A DNA stretch of 64,000 nt from CAZIAK01 sp964537035 (GTDB lineage Bacteria; Planctomycetota; B15-G4): contig CAZIAK010000003.1 of NCBI GenBank assembly GCA_964537035.1, positions 1 to 64,000 on the forward strand, read 5' to 3'. Below the pieces are notes generated by a model that searched no databases, was not told the origin of the DNA, and saw only the letters and a list, made by a program, of their open reading frames with translations. The translations under genes and the position numbers were made by a program. Positions 11,596 through 20,416 of the stretch are shown here, piece by piece (the stretch's first letter is position 1; each line of letters opens with the position of its first letter).

Positions 11596-13452
11596 CTACT
11601 TGGTAGAGGCTGAGAGGGCCTGCTCCAAGGCCTCGAGGCGCGTCACCAGCTGAGCGTTCTCGTCACGCAGGCCGTCCAGCTCTGACTGCTGGGACAAGGT
11701 GTAGAGGGTGAGCTCTTCGACCTTCTCCAGCAGGGCCAGCTGCATCTCGCTCATGTTGATCGAGCCCGCGGCCTGCACGTCAGCGTCAGAGGGCACCCGG
11801 GGCAGGTGCTGCTCGCGCTGGATGAACTCGGCCAGCTCGGACAACGACAACAGCTTGTAGTCCGGCTTGAAGACGTAGTCAGGCAGGGTCTGGGAGGCCG
11901 TGGTCAGCGACCCGTCGATGACCAGGTTGCCGTCGTGATCGAGGGCGAGCTCTTGGTTGTCGCCGCCATCGATGTTGATCCGGAAGGACCCGGAGGCGCC
12001 CCCGTCGGTGAAGGTCAGGTTCGCGCCGTTGTTCGGGGAAGCCCCGTCAGCCTGCAAGCGCAGGTTGATGAACGACTGGCTACTCTTCAGGATCATGTTG
12101 CCGTTGTGGTCCAGTTCGAGCTCCTGGTTGTCACCGTCCTGGATGTTGATGCGGTAGGAACCACTGTCTCCGCCATCCGTGAAGGTCATGTCTGCCGCGG
12201 TGTTGGGCGACGCACCGGAGGCCGTGAGACGCATGCTCACAAACGACGCGCTGCTCTCCACGTCGAGGGTCGCGTCCGGGCTCGTCGTGCCCACACCCAC
12301 GTCGCCGGTCCCTTCGACCGTGAGCGCGTTGGACGGCGCGCCAGGGAAGACCTTGAAGGGCAGGGTCGAGCCGTTGGTGGCATCGCGGATGAAGAAGTTG
12401 GTCTCGTTGCCAGCCACGTCCCAGGTCTGAGGCGTGAAGCCCGAGCTGCCGTCCTGCTCCAGGCGCAAGGTGGGCGTATCGCCATCCTTCAGGTGCAGCT
12501 CGACCACCGGCGTGCTGGTGCCGAAACCGATGCGGCCTCCATCGTCGACGAACAGGGAGTGGCTCGGGGCGCTCGCCTCGATGGTGAACGGCGTCTTGCC
12601 GCCGGTGATGTCATCGATGCTGAACTTGTTGGCGCCGCCGTTGGATGAGTCATTGAAAGTGATCTGCCAGTCGTTGCTCGGGAACGAGGCCGAGCTGGAC
12701 GTGTCCACAGCACCAATACGCAGGTTGTTCTCTTTCAAGCGCACCGTGTCGAAGCCGAAGCTCTCGCCGTTCACACAGTCCTGCCCAGCGCAGAGGCTGC
12801 CATCGACGATGAGATCGTCGAGAATCACCTGATCGCCTGGATCTTCGGTGGGCCCGCCACCTGAGCCCGGGGTGGAGCCCTGTGTGCCTGACGTGGGCGC
12901 CGCGCCAGAGCCAGTGCGCTGCGGGCTCTGGGGCGGCAACTCGACGAGCCCCGGCACCACAAGCAGCCCCTGATGCACATGAAAGTGGCCCGACTGAACG
13001 AACTCGTTGCGCTTGGGCCCCTGCGCGACCAACAACTCGGGGGGCACTTGATCTGCACCGTTCGCCCGAGCCTCGGCGAGGGCCGCCTTGATCTGCGGAT
13101 CCATCAGCGGAGTGAGGGTCAGCTCCCAGTCGTAGCCGCCGTCAGGCAGGGGCGATCCATCGGCGCCATAGGCCCGCAGGAAGGGCAAGGTGCCAGCACT
13201 GAACTCGTGAGTCTCAAGCCAATCGCCGGGACCGTCGACCACGAGCGCGATGCTCTCGTAGCCCACCACCGGGTCCCAGGACAGGTACCCGTTGTCACTG
13301 TCGTAGTTGGCCACCGCGATGTCGCTGGCCACAGGGTGCGCTGCATGCAGTCCCAGCGGACTTGAGACCTGGGCATCCTGCTGGGCGGTGAGGCATGCAG
13401 AGCTGCCAAACATCGCGGCCAAGACGAGCGTCCATCTCACAGCATTGCCCAT
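11596..13452 (-). CDS. secreted fibre-like surface protein with tail-fibre-type C-terminus and coiled coil
   Basis: 618 aa from the ATG at 13452, which has GGAG about 9 bases upstream. A signal peptide ends near LTAQQ. After a Gly/Ser/Pro linker (about 190-215) come beta-rich segments with motifs typical of trimeric fibres (FGFDTVRLKENNLRI, GRIGFGTSTPVVELHLKDG, VGVGTTSPDATLDVES). A unit of about 47 residues is duplicated: LTASGASPNTAADMTFTDGG then LQADGASPNNGANLTFTDGG. The end, PDYVFKPDYKLLSLSELAEF ... HLPRVPSDADV ... EMQLALLEKVEELTLY, is a widespread C-terminus of fibre-like bacterial surface proteins, followed by a coiled coil. Likely an extracellular trimer; ligand unknown. Confidence 0.75.
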   Translation of the reverse strand: MGNAVRWTLVLAAMFGSSACLTAQQDAQVSSPLGLHAAHPVASDIAVANYDSDNGYLSWDPVVGYESIALVVDGPGDWLETHEFSAGTLPFLRAYGADGSPLPDGGYDWELTLTPLMDPQIKAALAEARANGADQVPPELLVAQGPKRNEFVQSGHFHVHQGLLVVPGLVELPPQSPQRTGSGAAPTSGTQGSTPGSGGGPTEDPGDQVILDDLIVDGSLCAGQDCVNGESFGFDTVRLKENNLRIGAVDTSSSASFPSNDWQITFNDSSNGGANKFSIDDITGGKTPFTIEASAPSHSLFVDDGGRIGFGTSTPVVELHLKDGDTPTLRLEQDGSSGFTPQTWDVAGNETNFFIRDATNGSTLPFKVFPGAPSNALTVEGTGDVGVGTTSPDATLDVESSASFVSMRLTASGASPNTAADMTFTDGGDSGSYRINIQDGDNQELELDHNGNMILKSSQSFINLRLQADGASPNNGANLTFTDGGASGSFRINIDGGDNQELALDHDGNLVIDGSLTTASQTLPDYVFKPDYKLLSLSELAEFIQREQHLPRVPSDADVQAAGSINMSEMQLALLEKVEELTLYTLSQQSELDGLRDENAQLVTRLEALEQALSASTK

Positions 13453-13524
13453 GGTCCATCTCCAACGTCGCAGATACGTGTCGGCCACAGGTTGTGGGAC
13501 AGCCCCTAGCCGACCCACGACCCG

Positions 13525-13544
13525 AGCCCTTTCTCGAGAGGGCT
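13525..13544. terminator. hairpin between TPR gene and fibre-like gene
   Basis: The sequence agccctttctcgagagggct folds into a near-perfect hairpin. It lies about 150 bases past the stop of the minus-strand TPR gene and about 70 bases before the fibre-like gene. No T-run accompanies it, so it may be a terminator, an operator or neither. Confidence 0.25.
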
Positions 13545-13695
13545 GCATGATAGCCGAGCTTTGCCCGACACGTATGCCCGACTTGCCTTCACGTTGGCGA
13601 CAAGTTCAGCCGTCAGCCGGGTCGCTACATGGCTCATGGCCGGCCTGCGTCCCACACCAGGTTCGTCGCCAGGCCGCCGTGACCAGGGCCAACAC

Positions 13696-15348
13696 TCAGC
13701 GATTCGCCCCTGGGGACGCCTGCACGGCGCAGGGGTCCCCAGAGGCGTAGCGAGCCGCCTCTGCCAGCAAGCGCTCGCTCGAGACCAGGTCACCGGCAGT
13801 CTCGGCGGCGACGGCGGCCTCTTCGAGCCACTGTGCCGCGTCGTCGCAGCGGTCCAGCTCGGCGAGAGCCAGGGCGACCAGCTCGGCGTGACCAGCTTGC
13901 CCCGTGGCGGTGTGCACGCGCAAGGCGAGATCAAGAGCCCGTGCGCCGTCCCGCAGGTCAGCGCGAGGACTCGCCGCCAGGATCTTGGCCAACGCCGCAG
14001 CGAGCTGCCCGGCCCCAGGCAAGACTGCGTGACCCTCTTCGAGCCACCACAACGCCTCGGCGTATCGGCCGACCGAGACGAGCAACGCTGCCTGGGCCAG
14101 CCGAGCGCCCTCGTCACCCGGAGACAACCTGATCGCTTCATCGTAGTGCAGCAAGGCGACCTCCGGCCGATCACTGCGACGCAACACGTGTGCCAGCTCG
14201 CGGTGGGCCGAGCCGTCGTCCGGGTCCGCAGCGAGCACGATCAGCAGCCGCGCTTCAGCCTCGGCGTCGTCACCAGCCATGGACAGCATGGTGCCCAGGT
14301 TGAACTGGGCCGTGAGGTTTGCGGGCTCCAGCTCCAGGGCCAGGCGACACTGAGCGATGGCGGCCCTGAGCTGGCCGAGTTGTCCCAAGGCCGTGGCCAG
14401 GTTGATCCGCGCTCGGCTGCTCTGCGGGTCGGCGGCCACCGCTCGTTCAAAGGCCGTCGCAGCCCCACCGTAGTCCCCTGCCGAGAAGGCCAGCCGGCCG
14501 CGCAACAGCTGCACCCGCTCTCCCGTGGCCAGCGCCTGCACCGCGCTCATCAGGGGGTCGACAAGCCCCACCCCGCTCTCTCCCACGACGGCCAGGTGCT
14601 GGCGGGCCTTCTCCAGGTCGCCAGCCGCCCGGTAGGCCATGGCCAGGGGATAGTGGAGCCGGTCCGCCGCCGGCACCTCGGCAAGCACCGCTTCGAAACA
14701 CGCGATCGCTCGCTCATGCTGCCCACGGGAGAGCGCGATCTGACCCAGCAGCGCCCGGGCCTTGTGACAGGCGGGGTCTGCGGCGAGCGCACGACCCAGG
14801 AGGGACTCTGCGTGCTCAAGCTGGTGCAGCTCCCACTGCGTCTCACCCAGCTGCACCAAGGCTGGGATGTCCTCAGGGGCGAGAGCCAGGCACGTCTGGT
14901 AATGGGTGGCGGCCTGTTCAAGATCGCCTCGCCTTCGCGCCAGATCGGCCATGAGGTAGGGCCAGCGAGCATCTCGTGGACCGTGCAACGCCGCCCGTTC
15001 GTAGCAGCCGAGGGCGGTCTCACCCAGATCATAGGCGTGGTAGTGCTGGCCCAGGAGGCCGTAGGCATCAGCCAAGGTGGCAGCGTCATTGTCTGGACGT
15101 GCGAACAACGTCTCGAAGGTCGCCCGGGCTTCCAGGAGCTGGTGCTGCACGGCCTGCTCCAGATCGTCCAGACGGGGCGAAGAGATCGGCGGGAGGCGGC
15201 CCTGCACGGCGAGGCTTGCGCCCCCGTCCTGAAGCGTCACTGCAGCCAGCGACGGATGAGCGCCCAAGACCCAGCAGACCAGGAGGGTGGCCACGCCCCG
15301 CGGCCCCATGCCTCGTCCGTGTGCGACCAGGCGCGTGCTCTCGTTCAT
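13696..15348 (-). CDS. TPR-repeat protein coupled to CRTAC1 lipoprotein
   Basis: 550 aa. The N-terminus has a hydrophobic segment (GVATLLVCWVLGAHPSLAA) suggesting export. From about residue 85 onward there are at least nine tetratricopeptide-type units, for example ALGCYERAALHGPRDARWPY, AATHYQTCLALAPEDIPAL and AIAQCRLALELEPANLTAQF. The ATG overlaps the stop of the upstream FG-GAP/ASPIC gene by four bases (ATGA), so the two are translationally coupled and probably function together. TPR arrays bind proteins or peptides; CRTAC1/TPR pairs are recurrent in planctomycetes and acidobacteria, but their role is not established. Confidence 0.85.
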   Translation of the reverse strand: MNESTRLVAHGRGMGPRGVATLLVCWVLGAHPSLAAVTLQDGGASLAVQGRLPPISSPRLDDLEQAVQHQLLEARATFETLFARPDNDAATLADAYGLLGQHYHAYDLGETALGCYERAALHGPRDARWPYLMADLARRRGDLEQAATHYQTCLALAPEDIPALVQLGETQWELHQLEHAESLLGRALAADPACHKARALLGQIALSRGQHERAIACFEAVLAEVPAADRLHYPLAMAYRAAGDLEKARQHLAVVGESGVGLVDPLMSAVQALATGERVQLLRGRLAFSAGDYGGAATAFERAVAADPQSSRARINLATALGQLGQLRAAIAQCRLALELEPANLTAQFNLGTMLSMAGDDAEAEARLLIVLAADPDDGSAHRELAHVLRRSDRPEVALLHYDEAIRLSPGDEGARLAQAALLVSVGRYAEALWWLEEGHAVLPGAGQLAAALAKILAASPRADLRDGARALDLALRVHTATGQAGHAELVALALAELDRCDDAAQWLEEAAVAAETAGDLVSSERLLAEAARYASGDPCAVQASPGANR

Positions 15349-17249
15349 CGGTCCGCGCCGCGGTCATCGGGACTGGCCGGTGCGCCGGTGCCCTTGATCA
15401 GGGTGGTGTAGCGACCCGAGATCGAAGGAGCCCAGGATTCGCTCTCGCCCCCTGGCCAGACCACGGTGAGCCCTGTCACGTACAGGCCGGGTGGAAACGC
15501 CACGGTCACCCGAGGGTCTCTTGCGGAGGCGAAGCTGCCATCGGTGCGCACCTTGCGCCACTGGGAGCTGCCGTCGGAGAGCTGCACCTTGGCTTTCGCG
15601 CCGAACACATCACGGGGCGGCTGACCGTCGACCAGTCGCAGCCCCACCCATGAGCCTCCCGTGTCTGTCTTGTTGAGCAACAGCTGTGCTCGCCCCCCGT
15701 TGTTGGCCACGAGCACGTCGTCGTCCCCGTCGTTGTCCACGTCGCCGGCGGCCAGGCCGCGGCCGACATCGAGGCGCTGAAAGACGTCACCGCCTCCAGT
15801 GGCGAGCTCCTCGAAGCGTTGGCCAGCTTGGCTCAGATAGAGCTGCTTGCGCTGTCCCAGGGGATGGAGATCACCTGCGTTCAGGCGCTGATCGAGCAGG
15901 CGCACGGCCCCACCGACGGTGAACAGATCGAGCCAACCGTCACCGTCAGCGTCGAGCCAGGCGGTGCCGAAGCAGGTGACCGGCAGGCTGGGGGATCCCA
16001 ACCCCCACGCGCTGGTGCCATCCACGAACAGGCCGCCTCCGTCATTGATGTAGAGCGTGTTCGTCTCTCCGGCGAGGTGGGTGACGAAGAGGTCATCGTC
16101 GCCGTCCCCGTCGCAGTCGGCCACATCGACGCCCATGCTCGCTTCGGCCTGGCCTTGACCGTTCAGGGCCACTCCGGCCAGCAAGCCATCGTCGAGAAAG
16201 CTGCCGTCACGCTGATTGAGCCAGAGCCTGTTTGCGGTCCCGTCGTTGGCCACGAACAGGTCGGGCCAGCCATCGTCATCGACATCGCTGGCCACCACGC
16301 CCAGGCCCGGCCCTGCATGGGACGCGCCCAGAGCAGCGAGCGTGTCCTCCTCGAAACGGCCGTCACCCAGGTTGCGCAGCAGGACGTCGCCTTGGCCCTC
16401 GAATGCAGAGGGGCCGCAGTAATCCCGGCGACTGCTGCTGGCGTAGCAGGTCGGGTTGCGCTCCAGATCGAAGGTGACGTAGTTGACAACGTAGAGATCG
16501 AGATCACCGTCCAGGTCGAGGTCGCAGAACGAGGCCCCAGAACTCCACCGTGATGGTCGCTTGCCCAGGTCTGCCGAATGATCGCTGAAGCGCCCGTCTC
16601 CCCTGTTGCGAAAGAGCTGATTCGGGCCGAGGTTGGCGACGAACAGATCGACCGCGCCGTCGCCGTTCACGTCGCCGGTGGCCACGGCCATGCCATAGCC
16701 CCGGGCCACAAGGCCGCTGATCTCGGTCACGTCCGAGAAGCGCAAACGGCCGCCCTCGGTCAGGTCGTTGGCGAAGAGCCGGTCTCCCGGGGGCTGATCG
16801 GGAGGCAGGGCCAGCAGGCCACGGCCCGCCTCGCCGTCCGGGCCCAAGGCACCGCCTTGCACCAGATAGGCATCGAGGTCGCCGTCGTTGTCGTAGTCAA
16901 ACACGGCAGCCCCCGCCCCGGTCATCTCGGGGAAGTAGTACTGGCCGGTCATGCCGTTGTCGTGGACGAAGTTCAGCCCGACCTGGGTCGCCACATCCTC
17001 GAATCGCGGGGAGCGGGCCGCCAGCGCAGCACCGGGAGCAACACCCTTGGAGGCACCCTGGGCGACGCCACTCTGCCCCTCCCCATAGGCTGCGGAGCGC
17101 TGCATCGAGCTGGCCCGGGAGCCCTGGCCCTCCGCAGCCTGCGTCTCCGGAAGCTGACCCTCTGCGGGACCACAGCCGCTGCACAACAACGCCGACAGCA
17201 GCAGCAACAGCCGCGTTTGGGCCGCGGGGGCAGCTGTGCGCAACGTCAT
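15345..17249 (-). CDS. CRTAC1-family lipoprotein: FG-GAP propeller plus ASPIC/UnbV domain
   Basis: 634 aa. The lipobox LLCSGC suggests a lipid-anchored Cys near residue 26. Residues about 78-500 contain seven calcium-loop motifs (DYDNDGDLD, DVNGDGAVD, DLDLDGDLD, DVDDDGWPD, DCDGDGDDD, DADGDGWLD, DVDNDGDDD), consistent with a seven-bladed VCBS/FG-GAP propeller. The C-terminus from GGSWVGLRLVDGQPPRDVFG to WPGGESESW is the ASPIC/UnbV domain. GGAG lies just upstream of the ATG. The stop overlaps the start of the TPR gene. Its biochemical function is unknown; the calcium propeller points to an extracytoplasmic binding role. Confidence 0.9.
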   Translation of the reverse strand: MTLRTAAPAAQTRLLLLLSALLCSGCGPAEGQLPETQAAEGQGSRASSMQRSAAYGEGQSGVAQGASKGVAPGAALAARSPRFEDVATQVGLNFVHDNGMTGQYYFPEMTGAGAAVFDYDNDGDLDAYLVQGGALGPDGEAGRGLLALPPDQPPGDRLFANDLTEGGRLRFSDVTEISGLVARGYGMAVATGDVNGDGAVDLFVANLGPNQLFRNRGDGRFSDHSADLGKRPSRWSSGASFCDLDLDGDLDLYVVNYVTFDLERNPTCYASSSRRDYCGPSAFEGQGDVLLRNLGDGRFEEDTLAALGASHAGPGLGVVASDVDDDGWPDLFVANDGTANRLWLNQRDGSFLDDGLLAGVALNGQGQAEASMGVDVADCDGDGDDDLFVTHLAGETNTLYINDGGGLFVDGTSAWGLGSPSLPVTCFGTAWLDADGDGWLDLFTVGGAVRLLDQRLNAGDLHPLGQRKQLYLSQAGQRFEELATGGGDVFQRLDVGRGLAAGDVDNDGDDDVLVANNGGRAQLLLNKTDTGGSWVGLRLVDGQPPRDVFGAKAKVQLSDGSSQWRKVRTDGSFASARDPRVTVAFPPGLYVTGLTVVWPGGESESWAPSISGRYTTLIKGTGAPASPDDRGADR

Positions 17250-17494
17250 GCTCCGAGTCTCGATAGCCAGGGCGAGTGGGCGACGGGCGCCCCTCCCGCG
17301 GCGACGGCAAGCCGCCGGGCCGCATGGTAGCAGCCTCGGTGTCCTTCACGGGCGTCGGCGGCCCCGCCACTCACGTACCAGAGCGGGAGGCTGCTGGTGA
17401 CACCGTCATCCAGTGTGATCTGATGGGCCCACCAGCGCAGACCTTGCCCTGCGAGCTGCGCTGCTCCGCTCCCTCCCGCCGAGCCAGAACACTC

Positions 17495-18328
17495 ATGCGC
17501 TTCTTCGTCGTCGGCTCAGGGCGGTGTGGCACCACCATGCTCTGGCGCATGCTGAACCTCCATCCCGACCTGTTCGTCTTTCGCGAGACCCACTGGCATC
17601 CCAAGCTCTTCGAGTTTTACGGGCTGGGGACGGCCCCACCCGCCGAGATGCTCGACGTGGTCGACCGCACCTGCTTCATCGAGGGCCAGCCCACCACCAC
17701 CGTCGACGACGAGCTGCGAGAGGTGCTGCTCAGCCTGGGCCCAGCGGTCTCGGTACGACAGTTCAGCGATGGCCTGGGCCGAGCGCTGGCGGCCCGAGTG
17801 GGCAAGACCCTGTGGGCCGACAAGACGCCGGACTACACCAACTCCCTGGGCACCCTTCAGCTGATCTTCGACGACTGCAAGATCGTGCATCTGGTCCGGG
17901 ACGGTCGCGCCGTGGCCCGGTCCATGTCCCATCACCCCGGCTATCGCTGGCTGGCCTCCGCGGGCGAGCTCTCCTGGGTTCCTGCGTCGTTCAACGGCTA
18001 CCACTCGGTCATCGAGACCCGAGAGGCGATCCCCCTGGACACCTTCGCCCGGCTGTGGCGCCAACGCATTCACCGTGCTCGTGAGGGCGCGACCCGGCTC
18101 AAGGCCCACACCTATCGCGAGTTTCGTTACGAAGACTTCGTCACCCAGCCGGAGACCACGCTGCAGGCCCTGGCCAATTTCGTCGACCTGCGGCCAGACG
18201 CCTCCTGGCTCAAGGACGCCTCCCGGCTGGTGGACAGCTCCAGGATGAACAGCGCAGCAGGCCCCCATGTCCCCATGGGTCCGGAAGAGCTGGCCCTGCA
18301 GCGAGAACTGGGATACTCGCACGACTGA
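17495..18328 (+). CDS. sulfotransferase-family protein
   Basis: 277 aa from the ATG at 17495, set directly before the first beta strand; the longer upstream frame looks non-coding. The PAPS 5'-phosphosulfate-binding loop is VVGSGRCGTTML (residues about 5-16). KIVHLVRDGRAVARSMSHHP matches the 3'-phosphate-binding strand with Arg and Ser. The C-terminal EFRYEDFVTQPETTLQALANF is typical of this family. It probably sulfates a carbohydrate or similar acceptor. It sits head-to-head with the CRTAC1 gene and convergent with a glycosyltransferase, the first member of a sulfotransferase/glycosyltransferase cluster. Confidence 0.88.
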   Translation: MRFFVVGSGRCGTTMLWRMLNLHPDLFVFRETHWHPKLFEFYGLGTAPPAEMLDVVDRTCFIEGQPTTTVDDELREVLLSLGPAVSVRQFSDGLGRALAARVGKTLWADKTPDYTNSLGTLQLIFDDCKIVHLVRDGRAVARSMSHHPGYRWLASAGELSWVPASFNGYHSVIETREAIPLDTFARLWRQRIHRAREGATRLKAHTYREFRYEDFVTQPETTLQALANFVDLRPDASWLKDASRLVDSSRMNSAAGPHVPMGPEELALQRELGYSHD

Positions 18329-18375
18329 CTGCCCGTCAGCCCGAGCGGTCACGGCTCTCTGAGCCCCACGCTTCC

Positions 18376-19308
18376 CTACGGCTCGCTGCGCGGCCCCTCG
18401 CGCATGAAACCCCGCTCGACCAGCTGGGCTGTCCCAGAGAAGCGAACGGACCCAGGGTAGAGCAGATTCAGCGCACGGTCTTCTTCGACGACCTCTAGAT
18501 ACGAGCTGTACTGGATCGCCGAGTTCCAATGCTCCTTGCGCTGCACCTCCCGCGCCACAGACTCCGAGAAGCCCGCGAAGAACTTGAAGTGCAACAGCAC
18601 GCAGGTCTCCTGAGCCAGACGCTCCGACGCGATGAGGTGGGTCGAGGCCTTGTACTCACGCCCCCTGTGCCACTTCACCAGGGGGATCTTGCCCAGGTAC
18701 GGCGGCGGCAGCTCCCGCTCGCGGCCTGCCCAGAAGACCCTGTCCCGGGGGCCACCGCGAAAGTGCTCGGGAGTCAGGGAGGCCCCCGGCTGCAAGAAGT
18801 CGTAGCCGTCGCCGTCGAAGAAGGGGCAGGCAGCCAGCAGATCGTTCAGCCCGTCGAGTCTTGTCTCGGCGATCGGACGATCTGAGTACATATCGAGCAG
18901 GAACCCGCCCACCCCGTCCACCCCTCGCTGATCGAGCGAGGACACGAACTCTCTCAGGCTCAGCTGCTCGCAGCCCGGGTACAGAAAGAGCTCGTCTGCA
19001 TCGAGGACGAGGGCCCAGTGCCCGCAGGCGTGCTCATGCAGCAGCGGGTGGATCCAGTCGATGCCACAGCGGCTGGCTCCGTAGCTGTCCTCAGTGCAGT
19101 AGAGCCTCACGTCGTGCTGAGCGGCGAGGTGCTCGGTCGTGCCGTCGGTGGAACCATTGTCGACGACCACGAACTCGTCGATGCCCAGGGCCCGATGGTG
19201 AGCCAGCCCGTGCTGCAGCAAAGGCAACTCGTTGCGCACGCAAAGAAACGCCAGCAGGTCATCGCTGCCCCGGCCTCGCCGGGGCTCTGTCAGGCTCTCA
19301 AGTGCCAT
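18376..19308 (-). CDS. glycosyltransferase family 2-like protein (Glyco_tranf_2_4 type)
   Basis: 310 aa, no membrane segment. FLCVRNELPLLQHGLAHHRALG is the N-terminal strand and helix of this group. VVVDNGSTDGTTEHL is the nucleotide-sugar-binding turn and LVLDADELFLYPG carries the metal-binding DxD. KWHRGREY and LLHFKFFAGF later resemble segments of the family-2/92-like enzymes. The sugar donor and acceptor cannot be told. ATG start. The 3' end is 47 bases from the convergent sulfotransferase stop, and the 5' end is 119 bases from the divergent second sulfotransferase. Confidence 0.85.
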   Translation of the reverse strand: MALESLTEPRRGRGSDDLLAFLCVRNELPLLQHGLAHHRALGIDEFVVVDNGSTDGTTEHLAAQHDVRLYCTEDSYGASRCGIDWIHPLLHEHACGHWALVLDADELFLYPGCEQLSLREFVSSLDQRGVDGVGGFLLDMYSDRPIAETRLDGLNDLLAACPFFDGDGYDFLQPGASLTPEHFRGGPRDRVFWAGRERELPPPYLGKIPLVKWHRGREYKASTHLIASERLAQETCVLLHFKFFAGFSESVAREVQRKEHWNSAIQYSSYLEVVEEDRALNLLYPGSVRFSGTAQLVERGFMREGPRSEP

Positions 19309-19427
19309 GGGGCTCCGTGGGGTCAGTCGCCGGGGAGGAATCGAAGCGGTAGAGTAGACCGGGCGGCCGCGCCGTTCACCGAAAAGCCTCCATCGGCAGG
19401 ACAGACCATGACGAGATCCCCCTGACC

Positions 19428-20357
19428 ATGGGCCTCGCGGTTCTTGGCATGCACCGCTCCGGCACGTCCGCCGTGACCCGGCTGCTCAACCTCATGGGTT
19501 GCAGCCTGGGCCCTGACAAGTCCGTCGCCGCCCCGGCCCACGACAACACCGCAGGCTTCTGGGAGCGCCTCGACGTGCGCCGCACGAACGACAGGTTGCT
19601 CGCCGCCCTGGGCCGCAGCTGGGTCGACTGCCTCACCATCGATCTCGACAGCGTGGTGTCCAGCGAGGTGAGAGAGTTCGCCTGGAGCGCGAAGAAGATC
19701 GTCGGCGAGCTGGACAGCTCCCAGCCCTGGGTGCTGAAAGACCCCCGCTTCTGCCTCACCTTGCCAGCCTGGAAGCCCTTCGTCGACCCGTTGATCACCG
19801 TGTACGTCCATCGCGACCCCATGGCCTCTGCCCTCTCGCTGCGCAAGCGCAACGGCATCCGTCTGCCCCTGGGGCTGGCCCTCTGGGAGCACTACAACCT
19901 CTCGGCCCTGCGAGCCAGCTCTGGCCTGCCCCGGGCAAACATCGCCTACGAGCAGCTGACCAGAGACCCGGAGGCAGCCGCCGAACGTCTGCTGCAACAG
20001 CTCGTCGACCAGGGCGCGACAGCTCTCCACCTGCCCGACCGTGACGCCTTGCTGAGCTTCGTCGCCCCTGCCCTCGACCATCACGGCGCCGAGGCAGCCG
20101 CGGGCAGCGAAGCGCCCCCATCAGAGAGCATCGAGCGGCTGTCAGCTGCGCTTCGAGACGGCAGCGCTTTTCGAGGTGAGGTGCCAGCGCTGTCGACGGC
20201 CTCCGCCGAGCTGCTGCGCACGGCCTCCGCCCAGTGGCCGGGCCAGACATGGATCACCCGGCTGCTCCGTGAACGGGACGCCCAGGTGGCGGCGCTTGAG
20301 CAACAGTTGATCGAGGCACAGCGGGGGCGCGACCCGTCGGGCGACGGGCCTGCCTGA
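19428..20357 (+). CDS. sulfotransferase-family protein with C-terminal coiled coil
   Basis: 309 aa. The N-terminal GMHRSGTSAVTRLLNLMG is the phosphosulfate-binding loop of a divergent sulfotransferase group often found among glycosyltransferase genes. WVLKDPRFCLTLPAWKPF and ITVYVHRDPMASALSLRKRN supply the remaining PAPS-contact strands. The last about 30 residues (LLRERDAQVAALEQQLIEAQ) form a coiled coil, possibly for oligomerisation or docking to partner enzymes. It is divergent from the family-2 glycosyltransferase gene and convergent with a second one. The acceptor is unknown; a surface glycan is the likeliest inference from context. Confidence 0.85.
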   Translation: MGLAVLGMHRSGTSAVTRLLNLMGCSLGPDKSVAAPAHDNTAGFWERLDVRRTNDRLLAALGRSWVDCLTIDLDSVVSSEVREFAWSAKKIVGELDSSQPWVLKDPRFCLTLPAWKPFVDPLITVYVHRDPMASALSLRKRNGIRLPLGLALWEHYNLSALRASSGLPRANIAYEQLTRDPEAAAERLLQQLVDQGATALHLPDRDALLSFVAPALDHHGAEAAAGSEAPPSESIERLSAALRDGSAFRGEVPALSTASAELLRTASAQWPGQTWITRLLRERDAQVAALEQQLIEAQRGRDPSGDGPA

Positions 20358-20416
20358 CGGGCCAGGTTCGTCGAGCGGGCTCAGCTGGGCTACAGGCTCG
20401 TCATGGCGACGAGTCG

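Noticed and set aside
13561..15411. 616-residue open frame on the plus strand opposite the TPR gene
   Set aside because: It is the antisense shadow of clear TPR coding sequence. High GC keeps such frames open. Its translation is rich in Arg/Gln/His with no domain.
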